64,000 nt of DNA from NCBI RefSeq assembly GCF_900104575.1, contig NZ_LT629731.1, positions 2,551,804-2,615,803 on the forward strand. Direction: 5' to 3'. This document shows, one piece after another, positions 56,019-64,000 of the stretch (the stretch's first letter is position 1; every line of letters starts with the position of its first letter). Position numbers and translations under genes: made by a program. The notes below the pieces were generated by a model, which searched no databases, had not been told where the DNA came from, and saw only the letters and a program-made list of their open reading frames with translations. This DNA comes from Bacillus tuaregi (GTDB lineage: Bacteria; Bacillota; Bacilli; Bacillales; Cytobacillaceae).

Positions 56019-56774
56019 ATGCTGGGAAATATTCATTCCATTGAGACATTTGGTACTGTAGATGGACCAGGCATCCGCTATGTTGTTTTTACACAAGGCT
56101 GTCTCCTCCGCTGTCAGTATTGTCACAATGCAGATACTTGGGAAATAGGAACTGGGAAACAAATGTCTGTTGCTGATATCATGGAGGATTTAACTTCGTA
56201 CCTCCCTTTTATTGAATCTTCAGGTGGCGGTATTACGGTCAGCGGCGGTGAACCGTTGTTACAAATCCCCTTTCTTATTGAATTATTTAAGGAATGCAAA
56301 AAAATAGGGATCCATACAACCATTGATTCATCCGGCGGCTGCTATTCAACAGCTCCACTGTTTCAAGAGCAACTCAACGAATTGTTGAACTATACAGATT
56401 TAATTTTAGTTGACTTAAAGCATATTAATCGAAAGAAGCATATTCAATTAACTGGAATGGCTAATGACCATATTATCCAATTTGCAAAATCTTTATCTGA
56501 GCGCCAGATTCCCGTCTGGATTCGTCACGTTCTTGTGCCTTCCGTGACAGATGACGAAAAAGACTTAGAAGAACTTGGTCATTTTATCGGTACACTTGAG
56601 AATGTGGAGAAATTGGAGGTCCTTCCGTATCATAAGCTTGGTGTATATAAATGGGAGGCACTTGGAATGGACTACCCTTTAAATAACATTGAGCCGCCTA
56701 GTGATGAGAAGGTACAAACTGCATATAAAGTTCTCACCAAAACACTTACGTTTCGTAAAAAAGTGCTATCCTGA
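56019..56774 (+). CDS. pflA: Pyruvate formate-lyase activating enzyme
   Basis: This 251-aa radical-SAM enzyme installs the glycyl radical on PflB. It shows the Fe-S motif CLLRCQYCHN, the SAM-binding GGGITVSGGEPLLQ, and VDLKHINRKKHIQLTG. ATAGGAG precedes the ATG. It pairs with pflB and ends at a strong terminator overlapping its last codons. Confidence 0.97.
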   Translation: MLGNIHSIETFGTVDGPGIRYVVFTQGCLLRCQYCHNADTWEIGTGKQMSVADIMEDLTSYLPFIESSGGGITVSGGEPLLQIPFLIELFKECKKIGIHTTIDSSGGCYSTAPLFQEQLNELLNYTDLILVDLKHINRKKHIQLTGMANDHIIQFAKSLSERQIPVWIRHVLVPSVTDDEKDLEELGHFIGTLENVEKLEVLPYHKLGVYKWEALGMDYPLNNIEPPSDEKVQTAYKVLTKTLTFRKKVLS

Positions 56775-56796
56775 ATAACAGGACAGCACTTTTTTA
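56758..56796. terminator. Terminator after pflA
   Basis: AAAAAAGTGCTATCCTG pairs with CAGGACAGCACTTTTTT, with one mismatch. It also serves the convergent nadE. Confidence 0.88.
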
Positions 56797-56814
56797 ACAT
56801 CTTATTGTTATTAA

Positions 56815-57636
56815 CTATTTCCACCAGTCATCAAACATGGTAGCCGGCATTTCTCTTTTATGCAGTGTAGCTAAATATCTCTTTTCTATTTTTTCCGCAC
56901 TTACTGGAGAAACGTTTTTACCCTCTAAATAATCATCTAATTCCTCATAGGAGATCCCCAGCTCTGTTTCATCAGCCTGACCTGGCACATCGTCTAATAA
57001 ATCGGCAGTTGGAACCTTTAAGTACAGACTTTCCGCTGCACCCAATTCCTTTAATAGTTCTCTTCCCTGTCTTTTCGTCAGCCCTGCTAGCGGAACTATA
57101 TCTGCTCCCCCATCACCATATTTTGTATAAAAGCCCGTTACAGCTTCGGCAGCATGGTCTGTACCGATAACAAGGAGGTTCTCTTGTCCGCCAATCGCAT
57201 ATTGAGCTATCATTCTCATTCTTGCTTTAACATTCCCCTTATGATAATCCCTTAATGGCTCCCCATTTACTTTCATATCATACTCCACTTTTACGGCATC
57301 CACTGCCGCTTCTATGTTAAAGGTATATACAACATCTGCTTTAATAAAGGCTAATGCAGCCTTTGCATCTGCTTCATCCTTTTGAACTCCGTATGGAAGC
57401 CTGACAGCAACAAATTTCACCTCATGTCCCTCTGACCTAAGCTCTTCAACGGCTAATTGGGCAAGTCTCCCCGCTAGGGTTGAGTCTTGACCGCCGCTTA
57501 TTCCAAGGACATATCCGCTCGATTTTGTCTGTAATAGATACTCTTTTAAGAATTGAATTCGCTTTTGAAGCTCCACCTTTGGATTAATTACAGATTGAAT
57601 ATGTAACTCGTTCCTAATTCGATTTTGCATATTCAT
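56815..57636 (-). CDS. nadE: NH3-dependent NAD+ synthetase
   Basis: The enzyme amidates deamido-NAD to NAD. The 273-aa ammonia-type enzyme has the PP-loop [40 protein letters not shown] and [18 protein letters not shown]. There is no glutaminase domain. The ATG at 57634-57636 has GGGAGG upstream. It lies 28 bp after pncB, forming a Preiss-Handler salvage operon. Confidence 0.97.
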   Translation of the reverse strand: MNMQNRIRNELHIQSVINPKVELQKRIQFLKEYLLQTKSSGYVLGISGGQDSTLAGRLAQLAVEELRSEGHEVKFVAVRLPYGVQKDEADAKAALAFIKADVVYTFNIEAAVDAVKVEYDMKVNGEPLRDYHKGNVKARMRMIAQYAIGGQENLLVIGTDHAAEAVTGFYTKYGDGGADIVPLAGLTKRQGRELLKELGAAESLYLKVPTADLLDDVPGQADETELGISYEELDDYLEGKNVSPVSAEKIEKRYLATLHKREMPATMFDDWWK

Positions 57637-57664
57637 GATAATTCCTCCCATTCTAAATAAGTGT

Positions 57665-59137
57665 TTATACAAGACTTGCCAATTCCTCGCTAACTCTCTG
57701 GTTAACGGTTTCGATATGGTTGAGCTTATTCTCCCAACATTTTGGACTTAAATCAACTGGATATTCCTCAGGGTTTAATGACCGTTTATACTCATCCCAA
57801 AGATAATTTAAATTTTGCTGACAATACTTTTGAACTTGTTCAAGCGACGGAAGCTGATAGACTAATTCACCATTTGTAAGAATATCATGGTGAAGATCTT
57901 TTGCCACAAAATTGGTCACATCCTTCCTGATATAGGTATGGACTGGATGGAACATATTTAAACTTCTTTCTTCATTTGGCCGTTCATCATCTAAGGCAAT
58001 ATAATCACCTTCCGATTTTTGATTGGCTAAATTAATGACTCTGTACACTCTTTTTAAACCAGGTGTTGAAACCTTTTCCGGATTTCCACTGATTTTGATT
58101 GTATCAACCATTTTTCCAGCGTCATCTTCAATCGAGACCATTTTATATACAGCTCCTAATGCCGGTTCATCATAGCCGGTAATCAGCTTGGTGCCAATGC
58201 CCCATACATCAATTCTTGCTCCCTGGGATTTCAAATTCATAATCGTGTATTCATCAAGATCATTTGAAGCAACAATCTTCGTTTTTGTAAAGCCTGCCTC
58301 ATCAAGCATTTTTCTTGCTTCTTTAGATAAATAGGCAAGATCACCACTATCCAAACGAATGCCGACAAAATTAATCTCGTCTCTCAATTCCTTCGCGACG
58401 CGGATTGCATTCGGCACACCAGACTTCAACGTATCATATGTATCAACTAAAAAAACACAATCCTTATGGCGGCGAGCATACTTATGAAAGGCAGTGTACT
58501 CATCAATATAGGCTTGAATGAGTGAATGCGCATGCGTGCCTGAAACAGGAATTCCAAATAATTTTCCTGCCCTTACATTGGAGGTCGAACTAAAACCACC
58601 TATATATGCTGCTCGTGTTCCCCAAATCGCTGCATCCATTTCCTGAGCCCGTCTTGTACCAAATTCCATGGCTGTTTCATCGCCAATAATATATTTGATT
58701 CTGGAGGCCTTTGTGGCAATTAATGTTTGGTAATTCACAATATTCAAAATGGCTGTTTCAACTAATTGAGCTTCGGCAAGAGTTGATTCAATTCGAATAA
58801 GAGGTTCATTTGCAAAGACAATTTCTCCTTCTGCCATTGCACGAACAGAGCCCGTAAAACGAAGGTCTTTTAAATAATCTAGAAAGTCTTCCTGAAATCG
58901 TAATTCATCCCTTAAATAAGCTATATCTTCTTCTGTAAATCGCAGATTTTTTAAGTAATCAATTACCTTTTCAAGACCAGCAAAGACCGCAAAGCCATTA
59001 CCAAATGGTAACTTACGAAAAAAAACTTCAAACACGGCTCTACGATTATGAACGCCATCCTCCCAATAGGTTTCTATCATATTTATTTGATACAAATCTG
59101 TATGTAATGTTAAACTGTCGTCCAAAAATTTCGCCAT
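57665..59137 (-). CDS. pncB: Nicotinate phosphoribosyltransferase
   Basis: This first enzyme of NAD salvage from nicotinate is 490 aa. Motifs are [50 protein letters not shown] and [18 protein letters not shown]. The start ATG at 59135-59137 follows GGGAGG. It precedes nadE in one operon. Confidence 0.96.
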   Translation of the reverse strand: MAKFLDDSLTLHTDLYQINMIETYWEDGVHNRRAVFEVFFRKLPFGNGFAVFAGLEKVIDYLKNLRFTEEDIAYLRDELRFQEDFLDYLKDLRFTGSVRAMAEGEIVFANEPLIRIESTLAEAQLVETAILNIVNYQTLIATKASRIKYIIGDETAMEFGTRRAQEMDAAIWGTRAAYIGGFSSTSNVRAGKLFGIPVSGTHAHSLIQAYIDEYTAFHKYARRHKDCVFLVDTYDTLKSGVPNAIRVAKELRDEINFVGIRLDSGDLAYLSKEARKMLDEAGFTKTKIVASNDLDEYTIMNLKSQGARIDVWGIGTKLITGYDEPALGAVYKMVSIEDDAGKMVDTIKISGNPEKVSTPGLKRVYRVINLANQKSEGDYIALDDERPNEERSLNMFHPVHTYIRKDVTNFVAKDLHHDILTNGELVYQLPSLEQVQKYCQQNLNYLWDEYKRSLNPEEYPVDLSPKCWENKLNHIETVNQRVSEELASLV

Positions 59138-59389
59138 GACCAAACCTCCCAATATTCACTTACCTGTTAATCCTTACTAATAGTGAGAACTAATTTATCT
59201 ATCTCTAAGCTTTCCCACGATAACCACAAATTTGTCTATTAATATTATAAACTTTAATTAGCTATTGTCTAATTAACAGATTTTTTTCAATACTCTCCTC
59301 TAACAGTAAAGCCCTTTTTGTTCCATTGCTTAATAACCCAAAATCCATTATACTTTCACCATGCACATGCAATAGTTGAGGTGAATTAT

Positions 59390-59677
59390 TTGTTTGAATT
59401 TTTTCTGGATACCACCAATCTACAGGTTGATTATTCACTGTATGTTAGTATCCTTTTTGGACTTTCCGTAAAATGGCTGTGGATCCATAGTATTGATGTT
59501 AAAATGACCGACTCCATCTACACATCATCAGATGTCCACCTTCAAGGGAAGCAGCTTTTACTATTCATTAAAAAGCCGTACCATCTAAACAACCAACTGA
59601 TGTGGATTTTAAGATATATTAGAAGAAAAAAGAATCTTAGTGAAGATCCTGACAGCCCTATTTCCTATTCCAAGTAA
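59390..59677 (+). CDS. mifM: MifM-like arrest leader peptide upstream of yidC2 (95 aa)
   Basis: The product is a 95-codon ORF with a TTG start at 59390 (GAGGTG 7 nt upstream) and one hydrophobic segment (YSLYVSILFGLSVKWLWI, residues 15-32). The C-terminus has WILRYIRRKKNL followed by an acidic SEDPD (residues 84-88) shortly before the stop. B. subtilis MifM is also a 95-aa single-span protein upstream of the second YidC, with a Trp-Ile element and an acidic cluster around residues 86-89 that stall the ribosome. The stop is 33 nt before yidC2, and the last codons form the left arm of a hairpin over the yidC2 ribosome binding site. Identity is inferred from architecture; overall sequence similarity is low. 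Confidence 0.7.
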   Translation: MFEFFLDTTNLQVDYSLYVSILFGLSVKWLWIHSIDVKMTDSIYTSSDVHLQGKQLLLFIKKPYHLNNQLMWILRYIRRKKNLSEDPDSPISYSK

Positions 59678-59705
59678 AGATATTTATCTAAATGGGAGGA
59701 AATAG
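59658..59705 (+). promoter_or_regulatory. Hairpin sequestering the yidC2 Shine-Dalgarno site
   Basis: CTATTTCCT (59658-59666, in codons 89-92 of the leader ORF) is the exact complement of AGGAAATAG (59697-59705), which overlaps the GGGAGG of yidC2. A 30-nt loop separates the arms. A ribosome paused near the acidic end of the leader would cover the left arm and free the site. Confidence 0.75.
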
Positions 59706-59710
59706 AAACG

Positions 59711-60496
59711 ATGAATACCATTAAAAAGTTCACTTTATTATTATCTGGAATTTGGCTGACCGTCCTATTAACTGGATGCTCTGCTAGCAATGGGCAGAAT
59801 ACTGGTTTTTTTCACCACTATTTTGTTGAACCTTTTACACAATTAATCCTTTGGACTTCCAATCTTTTTCATGATAATTATGGATTAAGTATTATCGCAG
59901 TCACACTGCTTGTTCGGATCATTCTTTTACCCTTGATGTTAAAGCAATATAAAACACAGGCAAATATGAAAGAAAAAATGGATTTATTAAAGCCTGAAAT
60001 GGATATCATCCAGAAAAAAATTAAAGAAACAAAGGATCCTAAAGACCAGCAGCTGTTGCAAAAAGAAATGATGGGTTTGTATCAAAAGCATGGTGTAAAT
60101 CCGCTAAATATGGGCTGCTTACCATTACTTATCCAAATGCCTATCTTAATGGCTTTCTATTATGCAATCCGTGATTCTCATGAAATCGCCACCCATTCAT
60201 TTTTATGGTTCAGTCTTGGCCAGCCGGATATTGGAGTAACTCTCATGGCAGGTATCGTATATTATTTACAATTTAAGGTTTCTCAATCCACCATGCCTGA
60301 AGCCCAACAGCAACAAATGAAATATATGGGACTTTTATCGCCGGTTATGATTGTTATGGTATCCCTGAATGCACCTGCTGCCCTACCACTATATTGGGTC
60401 ATCGGTGGAGTCTTTTTGATCTTTCAAACCTATCTCGGTCGTAAACTGTATCAGACTCCGAAAAAAATCAATACAGCAAATGTTGAAAAAGCTTAG
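59711..60496 (+). CDS. yidC2: Membrane protein insertase YidC/SpoIIIJ-family paralogue (YqjG-like)
   Basis: The 261-aa lipoprotein-type insertase has a signal peptide with lipobox LLTGC (Cys 23), then the five-helix YidC core: LSIIAVTLLVRIILLPLML with the hydrophilic-groove Arg, a charged cytoplasmic loop (MKEKMDLLKPEMDIIQKKI), LNMGCLPLLIQMPILMAFYYAI and PAALPLYWVIGGVF. The rnpA-spoIIIJ-jag context is missing, so this is the second YidC copy. Its ribosome binding site is sequestered by the upstream hairpin, pointing to MifM-type control. Confidence 0.93.
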   Translation: MNTIKKFTLLLSGIWLTVLLTGCSASNGQNTGFFHHYFVEPFTQLILWTSNLFHDNYGLSIIAVTLLVRIILLPLMLKQYKTQANMKEKMDLLKPEMDIIQKKIKETKDPKDQQLLQKEMMGLYQKHGVNPLNMGCLPLLIQMPILMAFYYAIRDSHEIATHSFLWFSLGQPDIGVTLMAGIVYYLQFKVSQSTMPEAQQQQMKYMGLLSPVMIVMVSLNAPAALPLYWVIGGVFLIFQTYLGRKLYQTPKKINTANVEKA

Positions 60497-60500
60497 TAAT

Positions 60501-60534
60501 AACATCCGTCTCCTAAAAAGGCGGATGTTTTTTT
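60501..60534 (+). terminator. Terminator of yidC2
   Basis: AACATCCGTC pairs with GGCGGATGTT, followed by T7. Confidence 0.85.
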
Positions 60535-60649
60535 ACGTATAACGCATCTTCTTCCTCATCCAACAGCAATTATTCCCATTCCCTTTCACGAATAGTAACG
60601 ATTGTTCCTGTCAAACTAAAATAGAATAAATACTCAAGGAGGTTCTGAC

Positions 60650-61267
60650 ATGCATTGGAAAGCCCTACTCACCACAATTTCTATATCGTCCATCATTCTC
60701 AGTGCTTGCGGTACAGACAATGGTACTGCCTTGAATCCTAATCCAAACACTAACCAGGACACCGCACATTTACGAACCGTTTCAGACAAGAAGCAAAATG
60801 TGAATCAAAGCATTAGAGAGGAACAAAATCGGCGGATAACAAACGGAAACGGCAACAATCAAAATCGCGATATTACAGCAAGAAATATCGCTAATAATAC
60901 GGCGGATAATGACAATGGAAATGCGACAAATAATCAAATGGATATTGCTGATCAAGCAGCTGAAAAAATTACTCAAATGCGTGAAGTGGATCGAGCAAAC
61001 GTCATCGTTACGAATCATAATGCTTATGTAGCCGCAAAATTAGCAGCTAATGCTGACAAAACATTAACAAACGACGTTGAAAGAAAAATCTCCGATTTAG
61101 TCAAATCCTCCAACCGCAATATTGAGCATGTATATATCTCTGTTAACCCCGATTTTTATAAGCGCACAACCTCCTATGCAGAAGATATTCGCAATGGACA
61201 ACCGGTTGAGGGACTTTTCGATGAATTCAGCGTGTTAGTCCGCCGGGTATTCCCCTCTAAAAAGTAG
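60650..61267 (+). CDS. YhcN/YlaJ-family sporulation lipoprotein
   Basis: The 205-aa protein has a lipoprotein signal peptide (lipobox LSAC, Cys 20). An Asn-rich low-complexity region follows (NGNGNNQNRD, NDNGNATNNQ), then a conserved C-terminal domain (AEKITQMREVDRANVIVTNHNAYVAAKL, VYISVNPDFYKRTTSYAEDI, GLFDEFSVLVRRVFP). This matches the YhcN/YlaJ family, found in the inner spore membrane. AAGGAGG precedes the ATG. Confidence 0.9.
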   Translation: MHWKALLTTISISSIILSACGTDNGTALNPNPNTNQDTAHLRTVSDKKQNVNQSIREEQNRRITNGNGNNQNRDITARNIANNTADNDNGNATNNQMDIADQAAEKITQMREVDRANVIVTNHNAYVAAKLAANADKTLTNDVERKISDLVKSSNRNIEHVYISVNPDFYKRTTSYAEDIRNGQPVEGLFDEFSVLVRRVFPSKK

Positions 61268-61278
61268 GACTACGAACG

Positions 61279-61328
61279 TAAAAAGTGACTCATTACTGTT
61301 TATGGAGAACAGTAATGAGTCACTTTTT
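61279..61328. terminator. Bidirectional terminator
   Basis: AAAAGTGACTCATTACTGTT pairs with its perfect complement ending CACTTTTTT across TATGGAG. It separates two convergent genes. Confidence 0.92.
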
Positions 61329-61531
61329 TATGCCTGTTCGAAATAATCCTTGTAAAAGCCACCTACTTTACCACTATTATCGATAATGAAATAAAACTCT
61401 TCCGTTTCATTTTTCACCTCATAGCTTTTCCCAGGTGTCAGCACGCGGTTGACAATATATTTTTTGGCATCCGTATGTATACATTTTACCGTTTTTATTG
61501 TTTTTCGTTCGTGCCAGTCTAAATGAATCAT
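61328..61531 (-). CDS. Small conserved protein (67 aa), DUF6501-like
   Basis: The product reads MIHLDWHERKTIKTVKCIHT, then a short beta-rich domain with KSYEVKNETEEFYFIIDNSGKVGGFYKDYFE. It resembles the Bacillus family I recall as DUF6501; this is from memory. The ATG at 61529-61531 has GGAAGGGAG 9 nt upstream. No function is known. Confidence 0.7.
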   Translation of the reverse strand: MIHLDWHERKTIKTVKCIHTDAKKYIVNRVLTPGKSYEVKNETEEFYFIIDNSGKVGGFYKDYFEQA

Positions 61532-61759
61532 GTTAACAAACTCCCTTCCTAATACCATTTACACTTTAGTATATAAGTATCAACCCCACAGAGCAACAAT
61601 CAGCACCCGATTTATTTATGTGGACATTTTGTTAAGCATCACTTCCATTTACCATGAAAATTTTATGAATTTTTTTAAAATGGACTATGAAAAATTTCAT
61701 AAAATCTTTAAAATAGAATAATATTGAATATTCTATCCTTTACCTTGGAGGTATGCACA

Positions 61760-61891
61760 ATGAAAATTATGAGTAATGAACAGTTAATTGTCTCGTATCG
61801 TGATGCATTGAAGTCAGGTAATGATAAAGATTGGATTAGAGTATTACAGGGAGAAATAAAAAAACGTGGCTTAAAACCCATTATAAATTAA
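61760..61891 (+). CDS. sda: Sporulation checkpoint protein Sda
   Basis: The product is 43 aa: MKIMSNEQLIVSYRDALKSG, then NDKDWIRVLQGEIKKRGLKP. It aligns with Sda (LSDELLIESYxxA...DFIxLIxxEIKRR), the helical-hairpin inhibitor of histidine kinase KinA that blocks sporulation during replication stress. GGAGG lies 8 nt before the ATG at 61760; a second ATG is three codons later. One TGTGGACAT upstream weakly resembles a DnaA box. A strong terminator overlaps the stop. Confidence 0.9.
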   Translation: MKIMSNEQLIVSYRDALKSGNDKDWIRVLQGEIKKRGLKPIIN

Positions 61892-61929
61892 CAAGTAAGA
61901 GCAAAGGATACCTCCTTTGCTCTTACTTG
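61891..61929 (+). terminator. Terminator of sda
   Basis: ACAAGTAAGAGCAAAGGA pairs with TCCTTTGCTCTTACTTGT across TACC. Confidence 0.88.
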
Positions 61930-61946
61930 TTGCTTTTATCTATTGC

Positions 61947-61973
61947 TTAAAAAAACCGGGTATAACCCGGTTT
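61947..61973 (-). terminator. Terminator of the 74-aa gene
   Basis: On the minus strand AAACCGGGT pairs with ACCCGGTTT, followed by T-rich sequence. It overlaps the last codon. Confidence 0.8.
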
Positions 61974-62196
61974 ATAGCTCATCAACTAAATGGAAATAAA
62001 GCTGTGTTCTGCTTTCCAATGCGGAGGAATCTCTTAATTCCATCGGTACGAGTGGAGAGTCAACATGAAGATAGAGTAACCATTTGTTCGTTACACCTTT
62101 TCTGACAGACAATTCAATTCCATCCTGCTCTGAATAGGCTAGATTTTCTTCGATATTATTATAGCGGTGATGACAATGAGTACTTTGTTCTATCAT
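61972..62196 (-). CDS. Small hypothetical protein (74 aa)
   Basis: I do not recognise it. It begins MIEQSTHCHHRYNNIEENLA, is acidic and soluble, and later reads WLLYLHVDSPLVPMELRDSS. GGAGGAATTAACAC precedes the ATG, and a terminator overlaps the stop, which supports a real gene. The N-terminal CHH cluster could bind metal, but one site is weak evidence. Confidence 0.65.
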   Translation of the reverse strand: MIEQSTHCHHRYNNIEENLAYSEQDGIELSVRKGVTNKWLLYLHVDSPLVPMELRDSSALESRTQLYFHLVDEL

Positions 62197-62444
62197 GTGT
62201 TAATTCCTCCTTTAACTCCTATTATAAAGGCTATTCCCGATAAATTAATCGAATTTTATGAACTTATTTCAACAATTGACTTACTTATTTAGTTTACATA
62301 ATAAAAATATAGTCATCAATAATATGACTAAGCTAATTCTATTATTCTTATTTATCTTAACAATATAAATAATCTCTATTTTTATAAAAAAAGAATTGCA
62401 AGTTTTATTCTATTGTAGTAAAGTTTAAGAAATTAATCATATTT

Positions 62445-62558
62445 TCTTATCAAGAGAGGTAGAGGGGATGGCCCAGGGACACCTCAGCAACCTTCAATGT
62501 TAAGCATTGAAAAGGTGCTAAATCCAGCAAGTTTACGAATAAACTTGAAAGATAAGAA
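62445..62558 (+). promoter_or_regulatory. SAM-I (S-box) riboswitch
   Basis: Conserved blocks appear in order: TCTTATCAAGAGAGGTAGAG, GGATGGCCC, ACCTCAGCAACC, AAGGTGCTAAATCCAGCAAG and GAAAGATAAGA. P1 pairs TCTTATC with GATAAGA. SAM binding stabilises P1 and allows the downstream terminator. AAGAAGAAG of the 3' P1 strand can otherwise pair with CTTCTTCTT as antiterminator. Confidence 0.96.
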
Positions 62559-62581
62559 GAAGTCATGTTTATGTTTAAACT

Positions 62582-62611
62582 AAAGTCTTCTTCTTTAAGA
62601 AGACTTTTTTT
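62582..62611 (+). terminator. S-box-controlled terminator
   Basis: AAAGTCTTCTT pairs with AAGAAGACTTT, followed by a T run. It lies 117 nt before metI. Confidence 0.9.
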
Positions 62612-62727
62612 AATGTTGGTTCATACAGCCTTCTAAACCAAGTACACTAATAAGAAAAATCAGCATAGAAAGGCGATTGGGAAGATAAAGCATTCCCCCT
62701 TTTCTGAAGAATAAGGAGTGTAATCAC

Positions 62728-63846
62728 ATGTATAAAACAGATACAAAGTTAGCGCAAATTGGCAATAGAAGTGAAGAAACTACTGGTACCGTTAGTGCAC
62801 CTGTTTATTTTTCAACTGCCTATCGTCATGCTGGCATCGGTCAGTCAACCGGATTTGATTATAGTCGAACAGCCAATCCTACGAGACAAGTTTTAGAAGA
62901 AGCGATAGCAGATTTAGAGGGCGGGGACCGCGGCTATGCATGTAGCTCCGGAATGGCGGCTATTTTAACCATTCTTTCACTGTTTCAAGCTGGAGACGAG
63001 TGGGTTGTTTCGAAAGATTTATATGGCGGTACCTATCGCATCCTTGAGGAAGGCTTTAAAAAGTGGGGGCTGCGATGTCGTTATACCAACACTAGTGACG
63101 TTCATAATATTGAAAAAGAAATCACACCTCAAACAAAAGCGATCTTTATTGAAACTCCGACAAACCCTCTTATGGAACAAACGGATATTTCTGAAGCTGC
63201 CCGGATTGCCAAAAAACACAATATTTTATTGATTGTTGATAATACATTTTATACACCTATCCTACAACAGCCAATTGCGCTCGGAGCAGATATTGTTATT
63301 CATAGCGCAACAAAATATCTAGGCGGTCATAATGATGTTCTCGCAGGCTTAATTGTTGCCAAAGGAATCGAGCTTTGTGATGCCATTGCTAAATATCATA
63401 ATACTGTAGGCGCAGTGTTAAGTCCGTTTGATTCATGGCTGTTAATGCGCGGGATGAAAACTCTTGCATTACGAATGGAACGTCATGAGAAAAACGCCAA
63501 AGCCATTGTCGAATTTTTAAAAGAGCACGATAGCATAACAGATGTTCTATATCCAGGTCATGGCGGGATGCTATCATTTCGTATCCAAAGTGAAAAGTGG
63601 GTAAACCCTTTTCTACAAAAATTAAACTTAATTTGTTTTGCAGAAAGCCTTGGCGGAGTGGAAAGCTTTATCACCTACCCTACTACTCAAAAACATGCCG
63701 ACATCCCTGAAGAGGTTCGTATCGAAACAGGCGTTGATAATCGTTTATTACGGTTCTCAGTAGGCATTGAAAACGTCGAAGATCTTATCAAGGATTTAAC
63801 ACAAGCACTGGCTGCTGTCAAAAAGGAGATTGTTATTTATGAATGA
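62728..63846 (+). CDS. metI: Cystathionine gamma-synthase / O-acetylhomoserine thiolyase MetI
   Basis: The 372-aa PLP enzyme (B. subtilis MetI is 373) has FDYSRTANPTRQVLEEAIA, the PLP-lysine motif HSATKYLGGHNDVLAG, and LYGGTYRIL with Gly in place of the Cys of methionine gamma-lyase. It makes cystathionine from an activated homoserine and cysteine. AAGGAGTG precedes the ATG. Its stop overlaps the metC start by 8 nt, and the operon is under S-box control. Confidence 0.95.
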   Translation: MYKTDTKLAQIGNRSEETTGTVSAPVYFSTAYRHAGIGQSTGFDYSRTANPTRQVLEEAIADLEGGDRGYACSSGMAAILTILSLFQAGDEWVVSKDLYGGTYRILEEGFKKWGLRCRYTNTSDVHNIEKEITPQTKAIFIETPTNPLMEQTDISEAARIAKKHNILLIVDNTFYTPILQQPIALGADIVIHSATKYLGGHNDVLAGLIVAKGIELCDAIAKYHNTVGAVLSPFDSWLLMRGMKTLALRMERHEKNAKAIVEFLKEHDSITDVLYPGHGGMLSFRIQSEKWVNPFLQKLNLICFAESLGGVESFITYPTTQKHADIPEEVRIETGVDNRLLRFSVGIENVEDLIKDLTQALAAVKKEIVIYE

Positions 63847-64000
63847 GCCATATACATTTCAAACTAATTTACTTCACAATAAACATAAAATAGACCCAAC
63901 CACTGGCGCTGTTAGTGTCGCAATTCAACATGCTTCAACTTTTCACCAAAAAGAAATTGATTCATTTGGAAAATTCGATTATAGTCGAAGCGGAAACCCC
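63839..64000 (+). CDS. metC: Cystathionine beta-lyase MetC, N-terminal 54 codons (cut by the right edge)
   Basis: It begins MNEPYTFQTNLLHNKHKIDP and reaches TGAVSVAIQHASTFHQKEID and FDYSRSGNP, the N-terminal PLP-family pattern of MetC. It would cleave cystathionine to homocysteine. AAGGAG lies 10 nt before the ATG at 63839, inside metI, so the two are translationally coupled. Confidence 0.92.
   Translation, partial: MNEPYTFQTNLLHNKHKIDPTTGAVSVAIQHASTFHQKEIDSFGKFDYSRSGNP

Larger units (their letters stand above)
62197..62727. other. 531-nt leader region of the metI-metC operon
   Basis: It contains the S-box riboswitch (62445-62558), its terminator (62582-62611) and the metI ribosome binding site. 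The first 250 nt are AT-rich promoter sequence without other features. Confidence 0.6.

Noticed and set aside
61530..61721. 63-codon ORF on the plus strand before sda
   Set aside because: No ribosome binding site; AT-rich sequence antisense to the upstream region of the small 61328 gene.

Overview
The window is a chromosomal segment from a low-GC, spore-forming member of the Bacillaceae. The evidence is a TPP and an S-box riboswitch with intrinsic terminators, Sda, a YhcN/YlaJ-type sporulation lipoprotein, four paralogous spore-surface-like proteins, Bacillus-style small proteins (YhfH, YuzL and YdjO types), AGGAGG ribosome binding sites and a PbpF-like PBP. SelB, PflBA and a partial meta-cleavage cluster suggest a facultative anaerobe related to Neobacillus or Cytobacillus. 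That genus-level guess is inference only.

Layout. 1-5.4 kb: selB (cut by the window edge) and the sbcDC nuclease. 5.6-12.2 kb: a cold-shock gene, a ParM/ParR-like actin pair, and four related spore-surface-like proteins with candidate sigma-K sites. 12.4-17.1 kb: methionine gamma-lyase, a small four-helix membrane protein, an IS1182-type insertion sequence and azlCD. 17.3-27.4 kb: a XylR_N/V4R/PucR-type sensor-regulator, the TPP-riboswitch operon thiM-thiD-thiE, and a lower meta-cleavage cluster (aldehyde dehydrogenase, hydratase, decarboxylase, tautomerase) with a divergent IclR regulator. 27.4-45.8 kb: housekeeping genes (DUF59 protein, Suv3-like helicase, exoA, dUTPase, PPDK with its regulatory kinase, ppaC, ppiB, hemD-like, ilvE, pbpF).

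46.3-47.35 kb holds a 1.0-kb non-coding element with 21-bp terminal inverted repeats flanked by TTAA. Inside it is a degenerate tandem array with a period near 42 bp. 47.5-53.3 kb: small proteins, a SCO protein, an ABC-F ATPase, an NrnB-like DHH phosphoesterase, a short IS605-like palindromic element and a cupredoxin. 53.6-64 kb: pflBA, nadE-pncB, a MifM-like leader peptide in front of a second YidC, a sporulation lipoprotein, sda, and S-box controlled metI-metC (metC cut by the edge).

The two strongest observations are these. (1) A 95-codon leader ORF precedes the YidC paralogue, and its last codons pair perfectly over 9 bp with the yidC Shine-Dalgarno region. This is the architecture of the B. 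subtilis MifM arrest-peptide switch, with quite different primary sequence. (2) The 1-kb TIR/TTAA element with its repeat array encodes no protein I can find and matches nothing I recognise.
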